Positions 1-7,115 of a DNA stretch of 21,375 nucleotides are shown here, one piece after another. Position 1 is the first letter of the stretch. Every line of letters starts with the position of its first letter. Where the stretch lies: assembly GCA_035702805.1 (NCBI GenBank), contig DASSZN010000316.1, positions 1 through 21,375 of the forward strand, read 5' to 3'. The notes under the pieces were generated by a model. It saw nothing but the letters and a program-made list of their open reading frames with translations, had not been told where the DNA came from and did not search any database. This DNA comes from DASSZN01 sp035702805. Lineage in GTDB: Bacteria > Chloroflexota > Chloroflexia > Thermomicrobiales > Thermomicrobiaceae. The translations under genes were made by a program, and so were the position numbers.

Positions 1-375
1 GAACCCGGCTTCGGCCAGGCGGCGGCCAACCTCGCGCGCGGCGCCGTACATCGGGTCCGACTCGGAGGTGCGCGCCGAGCCGAAGACCGCCACCGCCGGA
101 CCGATGCCCGCGAGTTCGTCGAAGCCCGCGACGAACTCGCCGGTGATGCGCAGCACGCGCCAGGACTCGGTGCGGGTGAAGGCGGCCGCCTCGGCCCGGT
201 CGCGCGGTGTCCAGCGGAGCAGCATGCGGTCCTGCGTCGGGCGACCGGCACGCGCCGCGCGGTTGAGCGTGGGGTTGGGGATCATCCGGCCCGGATGCCT
301 CGACTCCGCCGTCTGCTGGTCGCTCGTCACCTCGGTCTTCTCCGATCCGTCCGCCTCTCGGCGTCGACGTACCAT
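1..375 (-). CDS. LOG family protein (TIGR00730-like), N-terminal part, cut by window edge
   Basis: The minus strand from an ATG at 375 stays open to the window edge (125 codons). The core residues 70-125 read ESWRVLRITGEFVAGFDELA, then GPAVAVFGSARTSESDPMYGAAREVGRRLAEAGF. This is the first beta-strand and the FGSAR phosphate-binding turn of the LOG / 'lysine decarboxylase-like' Rossmann fold. Members that have been studied are nucleoside-5'-monophosphate phosphoribohydrolases; the PGGxGTxxE catalytic motif would lie beyond the window edge and cannot be checked. Residues 1-68 are basic and polar and may be a poorly conserved tail. The start is uncertain because only a weak purine stretch precedes the ATG and the frame is open further upstream. 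I am confident of the family but not of the substrate. Confidence 0.8.
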   Translation of the reverse strand, partial: MVRRRREADGSEKTEVTSDQQTAESRHPGRMIPNPTLNRAARAGRPTQDRMLLRWTPRDRAEAAAFTRTESWRVLRITGEFVAGFDELAGIGPAVAVFGSARTSESDPMYGAAREVGRRLAEAGF

Positions 376-1382
376 CCCACACTTCTCGTGGCCGAAGCGT
401 AACCGAGACACGCGCGGGAGACACTCGGTTCCCGCTCAGCGGCGCCTCCAACCGCCCCGTCGCTCCCAGCTTCGCGACCACGCGAACTCCGGGACATGGG
501 CTATCGAGCCATGGAGAATCGCCACGCGTGCCGAATCGGCCCCGGTTCGCTCCCGGGCGCTTCACCCGTCGAAACAAGGCAGACTCTGCGTCGACGAAGG
601 CAATCCAGCTATTCTTCCAGTGCGCGCGTGCTAGCCAAGTCAGAACGGACGAGTCGAGCTCCGCCATGCCGGCCCGCGCCCCGCGGCTTACGAGAGCAGC
701 GGACGCCGCGGGCTGTGGCGCCTAATCGCGGTCTCAATCCCCCCTCCATCGGGTCCGAGCGCGCTTGACGTTTGGCGCCTGCCGGCCTGGCGACGCGGCG
801 GCGCGAGGGGGTGGTGACGTGACTTTGAGCGGGTTCATGACCGTGGGCGGCGGACGGGTCGCACGTTCGGCGGCGACCAGTTCGACACGTCGCGATGACG
901 TCGGAGACCGCCGAGCCGACGCGGCAGGGCGGTCTCCCGGGTGGAAAGAAGGGCCGTGACCGTGGGTGGTAGCCAGGTCGGTCGCGGCGGGCCTGGTAAG
1001 CCAAGCGAGCCCGGCGGGATCACGCTGCTCACCGTGAGCACTCTAGTCGACGCGGTCCTCCTGGAGGAGGCCCGATGGCCCCAGGCCCGGGCAGTACTCG
1101 AGTCCAGAGTGAGGCACGACGGCGCTCTTGCGCGTCGCGGTCGTCAGGCGGCGAGACCTGAACGCGCCGGAGCGAGGAGGTCAAGCAGGCGGCGTCCGAC
1201 GCCCGTGGAGCCGGTTCGGAGATGTCGCGTTCGCATGGCGCTACGGGGTCCTCCAGAACGCGGAGCGCTGGAAACTCGCGGCGAACGGGAGGTCGACGCA
1301 CCGGGTGCGGCACCCGGTCCCGATCGAGCGTGGCCCACCGGTGCGAACCAGAGCCAGCCGATCCTCGACACGTTGAAGCCAT
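376..1382. other. About 1 kb with no recognisable gene
   Basis: Open frames exist on both strands here (for example 941-1384 plus and 609-1004 minus). Their translations are Arg/Pro/Gly-rich, show no family motif, and overlap each other, as expected by chance in GC-rich DNA. I looked for tRNA T-loops, the SRP core motif, RNase P and tmRNA ends and saw none. The only distinct structure is a short inverted repeat at 1026-1040. The stretch could be an intergenic relic, or hold a non-coding RNA I do not recognise. Confidence 0.5.
1026..1040. repeat. Inverted repeat, 7+1+7 bp (TGCTCAC-C-GTGAGCA)
   Basis: TGCTCAC at 1026-1032 and GTGAGCA at 1034-1040 are exact reverse complements around a single C. 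A one-base centre is too tight for an RNA hairpin loop but typical of dimeric repressor operators. No gene start is recognisable nearby, so its role is open. Confidence 0.35.
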
Positions 1383-1411
1383 AGAAAAGACCCCGGCCGT
1401 CGGTGCCGGGG
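1383..1411 (-). terminator. Rho-independent terminator of the tRNA-Gln unit
   Basis: Read on the minus strand, a 7-bp stem CCCCGGC / GCCGGGG (1391-1411) is followed directly by TCTTTTCT (rc of 1383-1390). It lies 30 bases beyond the CCA end of the tRNA gene. It is the only hairpin in the window with a clear U-tract. Confidence 0.85.
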
Positions 1412-1440
1412 CCAGGGTCACGATTCTACGCGGAACTCGG

Positions 1441-1514
1441 TGGCTGGGGAGCAGGGATTCGAACCCCAACTGGCTGATCCAGAGTCAGCTGTCCTACCGT
1501 TAGACGACTCCCCA
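1441..1514 (-). tRNA. tRNA-Gln (anticodon CTG), CCA encoded
   Basis: The minus strand folds as a complete 74-nt tRNA. The acceptor stem is TGGGGAG / CTCCCCA, the D arm is GTC...GAC, and the anticodon stem is GCTGA / TCAGC with loop CTCTGGA (anticodon CTG, reading CAG). The T arm has loop TTCGAAT, followed by discriminator G and an encoded CCA (1441-1443). Every stem pairs, with only a G-T and a T-G pair at the outer end of the T stem. It has its own promoter 25 nt upstream and its own terminator, so it is a single-gene unit. Confidence 0.96.
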
Positions 1515-1539
1515 ATGCTGCCGCTGTCGCGGCGCAGAC

Positions 1540-1568
1540 AGTATACCAGCGCTTCGCGACGGGTTCAA
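1540..1568 (-). promoter_or_regulatory. Sigma-70 promoter for tRNA-Gln
   Basis: On the minus strand, TTGAAC (1563-1568) is the -35 box and TATACT (1540-1545) the -10 box, with a 17-nt spacer. The tRNA 5' end lies about 25 nt downstream. Both boxes match 5 of 6 consensus bases. Confidence 0.85.
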
Positions 1569-1649
1569 ATCGCCGGGCTCGAGCCTGGGTCGCGGTCGGC
1601 TGCGAGGGATGATTCGCTCCTGACGTCCGCGTGAGTTCCCAGAGTTCAC

Positions 1650-2861
1650 CTACCGTGCCGGCACCAACTCCCCGGACCGCGCCTCCACGAGCGGCAGTCC
1701 TTCGAGCACGGGCCGGTCGATCAGCGCCCGGTCCGTCGCGGTGACCACGAGCTGGCACTGGGCGTCACCGAGCGCCGCCAGCAGCCGCTCCTGGTGCTCG
1801 GGATCGAGCTCGGAGAGGACATCGTCCAGCAGCAGCACCGGCCGTTCGCCGGACGCCTCCACCACCTCCTGCTGCTCCGCGAGCTTCGTCGCCACCACCG
1901 CCAGGCGTTGCTGACCGCGGGAACCATAGGACGCCAGGTCACGGCCCCCCAGCACGAATCGCACGTCGTCCCGGTGGGGCCCGGCGAGCGTCACGCCGCG
2001 CCGCAACTCGTCGCCGCGTAGCTGTCGCAACTCATGCTCGAAGGCGCGCGCGACGAGCGCCTGCGCGTCGGCCAACGACGCGCCCAAGACCCGCTCGAGC
2101 AGGGCGACGGGAAGCGTAATGCTGCCCGCGTAGCGCAGCTCCAGCACGGCGTCGGTCCGAGCCAGCGCATCGAAATCCTGGGTCGCCCGCCGCTCGAGTT
2201 GACTCAGGTAACGCAGCCTGGCCGCGACCAGGTAGGACCCCCTGGAGATCGCCTCGCCGTCCCAGAACGCGAGCTGCTCGTCGATCGCGGCGGATTCGGC
2301 CCGGGCGTGCCGCGCAAGCTCCTTGAGTAGGCTGTTACGCTGCTCGACCACCCGTCCGTAATGGCTGAGCGCCTGGAGATAGGTCCGGTCGATCTGGGAG
2401 ATCGAGATGTCAAGGTAGCGGCGGCGGCCTCCCGGTGACCCGAGCACCAGGCTCAGGTCCTCCGGAGCGAAGAGGACGACCTTGAGCGTCCCTACCACGT
2501 CCAGCGCGCGCCTCGCCCGCCCGTCCACCTTGACGCGCTTGCGCACGACGTTTCCCTGCGGTCGGCTCTCGTCCACCGCCAGCACGACCTCGAGCTCGTG
2601 CTCACCGCCGTCGTCCACCACCACCGCGCGCACCCGAGCATACGGCGGCAGCGCGAACTCGGCGGCGCTCTCCCAGTTGATCATTTCACGCTCGAGCGAC
2701 GCCCGCGGCGAGCGCATGGTGGCCAGGAGATAGACCGCTTCAAGAAGGGAGGTCTTGCCGGAGGCGTTGTGCCCGAAGATCCTCAGACCGGCCGGCGGCA
2801 TCGCGATCGACGCCCGCCGGTAGCAGCGGAACTCCTCGAGGTCGATGCGGGCGATCCTCAT
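1650..2861 (-). CDS. recF: DNA replication/repair protein RecF
   Basis: RecF is an SMC-like ATPase that binds gapped DNA and helps load RecA with RecO and RecR. The 403-residue length is a little above the usual 360-380. It opens with MRIARIDLEEFRCYRRASI, the typical RecF start. The Walker A motif is GHNASGKTS (about residues 30-38), the ABC signature is SRGQQRLAVVATKLAE near residue 315, and the Walker B/D-loop is RPVLLLDDVLSELDPEHQ near 342-359. GGAGG sits just before the ATG. It lies 109 nt downstream of dnaN in the same direction, so co-transcription from the dnaN promoter is likely. dnaA, often next to this pair, is not in the window. Confidence 0.96.
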   Translation of the reverse strand: MRIARIDLEEFRCYRRASIAMPPAGLRIFGHNASGKTSLLEAVYLLATMRSPRASLEREMINWESAAEFALPPYARVRAVVVDDGGEHELEVVLAVDESRPQGNVVRKRVKVDGRARRALDVVGTLKVVLFAPEDLSLVLGSPGGRRRYLDISISQIDRTYLQALSHYGRVVEQRNSLLKELARHARAESAAIDEQLAFWDGEAISRGSYLVAARLRYLSQLERRATQDFDALARTDAVLELRYAGSITLPVALLERVLGASLADAQALVARAFEHELRQLRGDELRRGVTLAGPHRDDVRFVLGGRDLASYGSRGQQRLAVVATKLAEQQEVVEASGERPVLLLDDVLSELDPEHQERLLAALGDAQCQLVVTATDRALIDRPVLEGLPLVEARSGELVPAR

Positions 2862-2970
2862 CTGCCTCCGGAGCGAGAGACCGGGCGGATGTCCCGGCGA
2901 GAGCGAGGAGCGTAGCCGCGGGCGCCGCCCAGGTGTGCGACGGCATTCCGCGCGGTCGGCCCCGAGGGCA

Positions 2971-4110
2971 TCAGCTTCCGATGACCATCGGCATGATCAC
3001 GTGGGTGAAATCGTCGTTACCGACCGGCCTGAAGACGCCCGCGGCATTCGCGCCCGACATCTCCAGCGCAACCTCGGTGCCCCGCATGACCGACAGCACG
3101 TCGGTGAGGTAGCGCCCATTGAAGGCGATCTGAGTCTGCGGCCCCTCGACCCGCGCCTCCAGGTAGTCCTCGTTGTCGCCCGTCTCCGCTGCCTGCGCCG
3201 AGATGGTGGCAAAGCCGGGGTCGAGCTCGCCATCGCCCGGATTCGTCTGGATCCGCACGACGTCGTTGTTGGACTGAGCGAAGAGCTTGGCACGTCGCGC
3301 CGCGGCCAGGAAGCCGTCGCGGTCGACGATCAGGCGGGTGTTGAAGCTCTGGGGAATGATGTGCCGGACGTCGGGGAAGTGGCCGTCGATCAGCCGGGAC
3401 AGGAACTCGATCGAGCCCGCGCGTACCAGCAACTGGCTCCGGTTCGGCGTCACCGCGAGGTCGACCGGGTCCTGCTGGTCGGCGATCACCCGCGCCAGCT
3501 CTTGCAGCGCGCGCGACGGCACGACGATCGAGACGCGCTCGCTCACCGGCTCGATCAGCTCGGCGCGGCGCACCGACAATCGAAAGCCATCGGCCGCGGC
3601 CAGCGTGAGCGTCCCGTCCTCGAACTCCGCCTGCACTCCAGCCAGCACCGGCCGGCTGTCGTCCGATGCCGCGGCGAACGCGACCTGGCCCACCATCTCG
3701 CGGAACAGCGTCGGATCGATGCGCGCCGTTGGCGCCACGTCACCGATGGTCGCCAGCGTCGGGAAGTCCTCGGCGGCAATCCCCTTGATGTGCGCCTTGG
3801 AGCGCGCGCAGGAGAGCGCCATGCTGAGCGCCCGCCGGTCCAGATCGAAGGACACCCGGTCCTGGGGCAGGCTGGAGACGAACTCGGTCAGCAGATCGGA
3901 GCGGACCGTGACCGTCCCCTCCTCCTGGACCTCGGCCGGCAGCCAGGCGGTGATGGCGATCTCGAGGTTCGTTGCCGCCAGCTTGAGCTGCTGACCCTCA
4001 GCCGCGAGCAGGACGTTCGCCAGCACCGGCAGCGTCGACTTCCGGGAGACGGCGCGGGAGACGTGCGCCAGCGCGCGCTGCAGATCGTCTTGTTGGCAGG
4101 ACAGCCGCAC
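2971..4110 (-). CDS. dnaN: DNA polymerase III beta subunit (sliding clamp)
   Basis: This is the ring-shaped processivity clamp that tethers DNA polymerase III and repair factors to DNA. From a GTG at 4110 it encodes 379 residues, the usual length, beginning VRLSCQQDDLQRALAHVSRAVSRKSTLPVLANVLL, which aligns with the first clamp domain. Later landmarks are RAELIEPVSERVSIVVPSRAL in the middle domain and the C-terminal RPVGNDDFTHVIMPMVIGS, near the hydrophobic partner-binding pocket. I chose this GTG because AAGGGG lies about 9 nt upstream. A GTG nine codons earlier (4137) is also in frame but lacks a spaced ribosome site and adds residues the family does not have. A TATAAT -10 box lies upstream, and recF follows. 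Confidence 0.96.
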   Translation of the reverse strand: MRLSCQQDDLQRALAHVSRAVSRKSTLPVLANVLLAAEGQQLKLAATNLEIAITAWLPAEVQEEGTVTVRSDLLTEFVSSLPQDRVSFDLDRRALSMALSCARSKAHIKGIAAEDFPTLATIGDVAPTARIDPTLFREMVGQVAFAAASDDSRPVLAGVQAEFEDGTLTLAAADGFRLSVRRAELIEPVSERVSIVVPSRALQELARVIADQQDPVDLAVTPNRSQLLVRAGSIEFLSRLIDGHFPDVRHIIPQSFNTRLIVDRDGFLAAARRAKLFAQSNNDVVRIQTNPGDGELDPGFATISAQAAETGDNEDYLEARVEGPQTQIAFNGRYLTDVLSVMRGTEVALEMSGANAAGVFRPVGNDDFTHVIMPMVIGS

Positions 4111-4154
4111 GGGCGCACCCCTTCTGTGTCCGTACACTTCCGAACAGCGGCCCG

Positions 4155-4163
4155 ATTATAGCA
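4155..4163 (-). promoter_or_regulatory. Extended -10 promoter for dnaN-recF
   Basis: The minus strand reads TGCTATAAT, a perfect TATAAT with the extended TGn element, about 45 nt upstream of the dnaN GTG. No good -35 box is seen, which is common for extended -10 promoters. It faces away from the promoter at 4216-4244. Confidence 0.7.
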
Positions 4164-4215
4164 CAGCGCCCTCGTCGGACCGCGTGTCGCGCGCCGCCCA
4201 CTGCCGCACGTCGAC

Positions 4216-4244
4216 TTGACAGCCAGGCATCATTCCGCTAGTAT
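4216..4244 (+). promoter_or_regulatory. Sigma-70 promoter for the intron-split gene
   Basis: A perfect TTGACA (4216-4221), a 17-nt spacer and TAGTAT (4239-4244) lie about 55 nt before the ATG at 4300. AGAAGGAG follows as part of the leader. With the dnaN -10 box it forms a divergent promoter pair. Confidence 0.8.
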
Positions 4245-4299
4245 TGAGTAGAACAAACGTTCGCCTCTTGCCGCTCACGGACAGAAGGAGTCGAGGGAG

Positions 4300-4555
4300 A
4301 TGGCTGAGAAGACCGGGTTCGATGCCAGCAAGTACATCACCAAGGTCAACGGCGGCGACTACCTTGAGGTGAAGTGGCGCCTGGTCTGGTTCCGCACCGA
4401 CCACCCGGACGGCGAGGTGGAGACCGAGCTCATTCGCCACGAGGCGGGGCACGCGATCTTCCGTGCCCGGGTGTCGATTCCTGGCGGCGGCGCGGCGACC
4501 GGCTTCGGCAGCGAGAGCGCCGACGACTTCCGTGACTACATCGAGAAGGCCGAGA
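4300..4555 (+). CDS. Exon 1 of an intron-split protein, possible Rad52/ERF-like single-strand annealing protein
   Basis: The ATG at 4300 follows AGAAGGAG. Exon 1 encodes 85 residues plus the first base of codon 86 (MAEKTGFDASKYITKVNG... to ...DDFRDYIEKAE). Unspliced, the frame runs 12 codons into the intron and stops at TAG 4591-4593. Spliced to 7118, it continues as KAE-T-KALGRALAALGYGTQF, giving 203 residues. The pattern of a short beta-rich start, a charged TGFGSES stretch and then a KAETKALGRAL helix recalls phage-type Rad52/ERF annealing proteins, as does the C-terminal helical domain in exon 2. That assignment rests on general resemblance only. The neighbours dnaN and recF fit a role in DNA recombination. 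Confidence 0.8.
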
Positions 4556-5197
4556 GTGCGCCGTGCAAGCGCGCGATGGTGCTGGCCGCGTAGAGCGGCC
4601 CGTCCGACCTGCCGCTGAGAGGCAGATACCCATGTGTGAGCGGAACCTAGAACGATGTTCACCTCTCAGCGCGGACGACCCTGACCGAGCAGGCGTCTGG
4701 CCTACACCGCCAGGGGTCTGGAGCCTCGGGAACAAGCTGGGGCGGGAGAAGTTGCCGAACCCGCCGCTGGCCAGGGTGAGCAGGGACATGGCTAGGGAAA
4801 CCGAACCAGCGGCTGAAGTGCCCGGACTTTTCAACCGTTCGCAAACGGCAACCTATCGGACGGAGACGTGGCCGTGAAGCCCGAGTTCTCTGGAGGGCAA
4901 CACCAACTCAACCGAGAGGGGCGACCGCCGCAGGATAGCGGAGCGCCTGACCACGTCGCGGCTGTGAGTCAGCCGGTGGGCACAGAGCTGGAGCCTAACT
5001 CCCTGCGACGAGGACCATCACGTGAACACGGGAACCCGTCGCGGCAGCCCGGTACGGGCTCGGCGGGTGTGACGCCTACAGGCCGCGATGGGGACAGAGC
5101 CGCCGTAGTAGTCCGAGACGGGGAAAGCCCGTCACACGGCGAAGGGCGGCAGGAATCCGGTCGCGACGGCACACTAGGGGATGACACGCCCACGGGA
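4556..5197 (+). ncRNA. Group II intron domains I-III and start of IV (ribozyme scaffold)
   Basis: This stretch precedes the intron ORF and should fold into the exon-recognition and scaffold domains. The maturase frame is open upstream to a GTG at 4868, but the extra translation is a Gly/Arg/Pro-rich string with no RT resemblance. I therefore treat it as structured RNA rather than protein. Exact domain borders need a covariance model. Confidence 0.7.
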
Positions 5198-6925
5198 ATG
5201 TGTGGGATTCGGATCTCCGACCTGCAACAGCGACTCGCGAACAAGGCGACGAGGGAGCCAGAGCATCGCTTTGACGACCTCTACGATCTCCTGCTCTGGA
5301 CCGACGTGCTGGATGAGGCCCAGCGCCGACTCCTGACCCACGCCGGTTCGGACACGGCTGGCCTGGACGGCATGAACCGCCAGGCGCTGCGGGAAAACTG
5401 GGGCTTCTACCGAACCCTGGTCTTGCGGCAACTGCGGGACGGCACGTTCCAGCCCATACCCGTGCGGCGCGTCTACATCCCGAAACCCAACGGGAAGCGA
5501 CGCCCGCTCGGCATCCCGACGCTCATCGACCGACTGGTGCAGATGGCGGTCAAGATCGTCATCGAGCCAATCTTTGAGAGCGACTTTGCCCCGTATAGCC
5601 ACGGGTTCCGCCCGTTGCGGTCGTGCCACACGGCGGCGGCTCAGATCCTGAATCTGAGCAACCGGCGCGGACGACCGTACTGGGTCATCGAGGGCGACAT
5701 CGAGGGCTGCTTCGATCACGTCCACCACCGGAAGCTGATGACACTGCTTCGGCAGCGCATCAAGGACAAGCGCCTGCTGGATCTGATCTGGCGCTTCCTG
5801 CGGGCCGGAGTGATGGAGGGCAACCTCTTTGTCAAGACCGACGAGGGAACCCCGCAGGGCGGCATCCTGTCGCCACTGCTGGCGAACGTCTACCTGAACC
5901 ACTTTGACCAGTGGTTCCGGCAGCGGGCCATGCTCAACAACAAGACGGCCCGCTGGAGACACCGCAAAGAGGGCCGCGCCAACTTCTCGCTGGTGCGCTA
6001 CGCCGACGACTTCATCGTGCTCTCCAACGGCACAAAGGAGGAGACGGTCGCGTTCAAGCAGGAGATCAAGGCGTGGATGGATCGGGAACTGCACCTGACG
6101 CTGTCGGAGGAGAAGACGAGCGTTACCCACCTCACGGCGGGCATCGACTTCCTCGGCTTCACCTTCAAGCTCACCGAAGCCCGGTCAACCGGGCGAACGT
6201 GCCTGTTGCAGTACCCCTCCACGGAGAGCGTCCAACGCGCCATCCGGCGCGTCTCAGAGATCACCGACCGCCGGACCCTGCTGAAGAGCCCGGCCGACGT
6301 GATCGACGCGCTCAACGCCTTCCTGCGGGGGTGGGGCGAATACTTCCGACACTGCTCGGGCAAGCGGGCGCTCCGCTACGTCGGCTCCCACGCGCACATG
6401 CGAATGTGGGCGTGGTTGCAGGCGAAGAGCGGCAAGCAGCACGGCTGGCGAGAGATTCGACGCCGCTACTACCGGGACCAGACGTGGATCGTGGATGGAC
6501 ATCGGCTCTTCATTCTGCAAAGCATGCAAGTCGAATACACCCGCCACCGCGCCTACCCGAACCCGTTCCTGGCGGGGCACACCGCCACGCTGGACCACGG
6601 GCACTACGACCCGCTCCGGTCGGCCTGGAAAGGCCACCGGGGGTATGGGCCGGAGTGGGAAGCGGCACGCAGCACGGTGCTGCGGATCTACCGCAACACG
6701 TGTCTGGTCTGCGGAGGACCGGCCTACGACGTTCACCACCGCAAGGACCACCGCCCGCGAGGGGGCCACAACATCGCGACGCTGGTTCCCCTGTGCCGGA
6801 AGCACCACCGGGAAGCCGAACGACGCAACAGCGAGGTCAGTCACCTTCTGCGGGACTTGACACCGGATTCTGGAGAGCCGGATGAGGCGAAAGCCTCACG
6901 TCCGGTTCGGGGAGAGACGCTGTGA
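5198..6925 (+). CDS. ltrA: Group II intron-encoded protein: reverse transcriptase/maturase with HNH endonuclease
   Basis: This multifunctional protein helps its intron splice and copies it into DNA. From ATG 5198 it has 575 residues. RT motifs are RRVYIPKPNGKRRPLGIPT (91-108), GDIEGCFD (167-174), GTPQGGILSPLLANVYL (217-233) and catalytic YADD (268-271). A maturase X domain follows, with GWGEYFRHCSGKRALRYVGSHAHMRMWAW around 378-406. The C-terminus is an HNH nuclease: C502-x2-C505, HH513-514, N525, C533, H536-H537. I start at M5198 because similar proteins begin near ISDLQQRLANKA; the frame is open back to 4868. The last residues (about 559-575) are encoded by domain V and the first strand of domain VI, and the TGA at 6923-6925 overlaps a GTG start. 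LtrA-like by function; I do not assign a structural class. Confidence 0.93.
   Translation: MCGIRISDLQQRLANKATREPEHRFDDLYDLLLWTDVLDEAQRRLLTHAGSDTAGLDGMNRQALRENWGFYRTLVLRQLRDGTFQPIPVRRVYIPKPNGKRRPLGIPTLIDRLVQMAVKIVIEPIFESDFAPYSHGFRPLRSCHTAAAQILNLSNRRGRPYWVIEGDIEGCFDHVHHRKLMTLLRQRIKDKRLLDLIWRFLRAGVMEGNLFVKTDEGTPQGGILSPLLANVYLNHFDQWFRQRAMLNNKTARWRHRKEGRANFSLVRYADDFIVLSNGTKEETVAFKQEIKAWMDRELHLTLSEEKTSVTHLTAGIDFLGFTFKLTEARSTGRTCLLQYPSTESVQRAIRRVSEITDRRTLLKSPADVIDALNAFLRGWGEYFRHCSGKRALRYVGSHAHMRMWAWLQAKSGKQHGWREIRRRYYRDQTWIVDGHRLFILQSMQVEYTRHRAYPNPFLAGHTATLDHGHYDPLRSAWKGHRGYGPEWEAARSTVLRIYRNTCLVCGGPAYDVHHRKDHRPRGGHNIATLVPLCRKHHREAERRNSEVSHLLRDLTPDSGEPDEAKASRPVRGETL
6875..6908 (+). ncRNA. Group II intron domain V (catalytic hairpin)
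   Basis: This is a canonical 34-nt hairpin: lower stem GAGCCGGA / TCCGGTTC, a 2-nt CG bulge on the 3' side, upper stem TGAGGC / GCCTCA, and a GAAA tetraloop. The AGC catalytic triad is at 6876-6878. Unusually, it lies inside the maturase reading frame. Confidence 0.95.
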
Positions 6926-7115
6926 AGACCGACCGTGATATCACCGACGCCATCCTTGCGGACGCGGCACGGGCCATCGCCCTGGCCAACACCGCAGCCG
7001 GACTAGCCAAGGACGCCGCCGAGATCGCAGCCAAGGCTGCGGCGGCAGCGGCCCTCCTGGCGAGCGAGGCAGGGGAAGGCGGCGACAACGCGGCACGGCG
7101 TCCCGCGTCTACTCC
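6911..7115 (+). ncRNA. Group II intron domain VI with a 184-nt loop insertion
   Basis: GGAGAGACGC (6911-6920) pairs perfectly with GCGTCT + CTCC (7105-7110 and 7112-7115), leaving A7111 as the only bulge. This is the geometry of the lariat branch point, 7 nt before the 3' splice site. Domain VI is normally a hairpin of some 30-45 nt; here the loop is 6921-7104. The loop holds a coding frame and two short palindromes, GTGATATCAC (6935-6944) and GCAGCCAAGGCTGC (about 7029-7042). No competing domain VI helix with CTCC is seen nearer to domain V. Confidence 0.85.

Noticed and set aside
941..1384. 147-codon plus-strand frame in the gene-less kilobase
   Set aside because: Arg/Pro-rich translation, no ribosome site, and it overlaps equally long frames on the other strand and in other frames.
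2845..4161. 438-codon frame on the plus strand opposite dnaN and the recF start
   Set aside because: It is the antisense shadow of dnaN; the translation is Arg/Gln/His-rich without family motifs, while the minus strand is an unmistakable clamp.
4868..5197. 110-codon N-terminal extension of the intron protein
   Set aside because: The translation has no RT likeness and the RNA here carries the conserved intron scaffold; the protein family begins near residue 111.
5174..6130. 318-codon minus-strand frame opposite the intron protein
   Set aside because: It lies antisense to intact RT motifs and has no recognisable domain; long antisense frames are expected at this GC content.
6909..6970. A normal-sized domain VI directly after domain V
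   Set aside because: I found no local helix pairing GGGGAG with a bulged A in this stretch; only 7105-7115 pairs perfectly and also restores the host frame.
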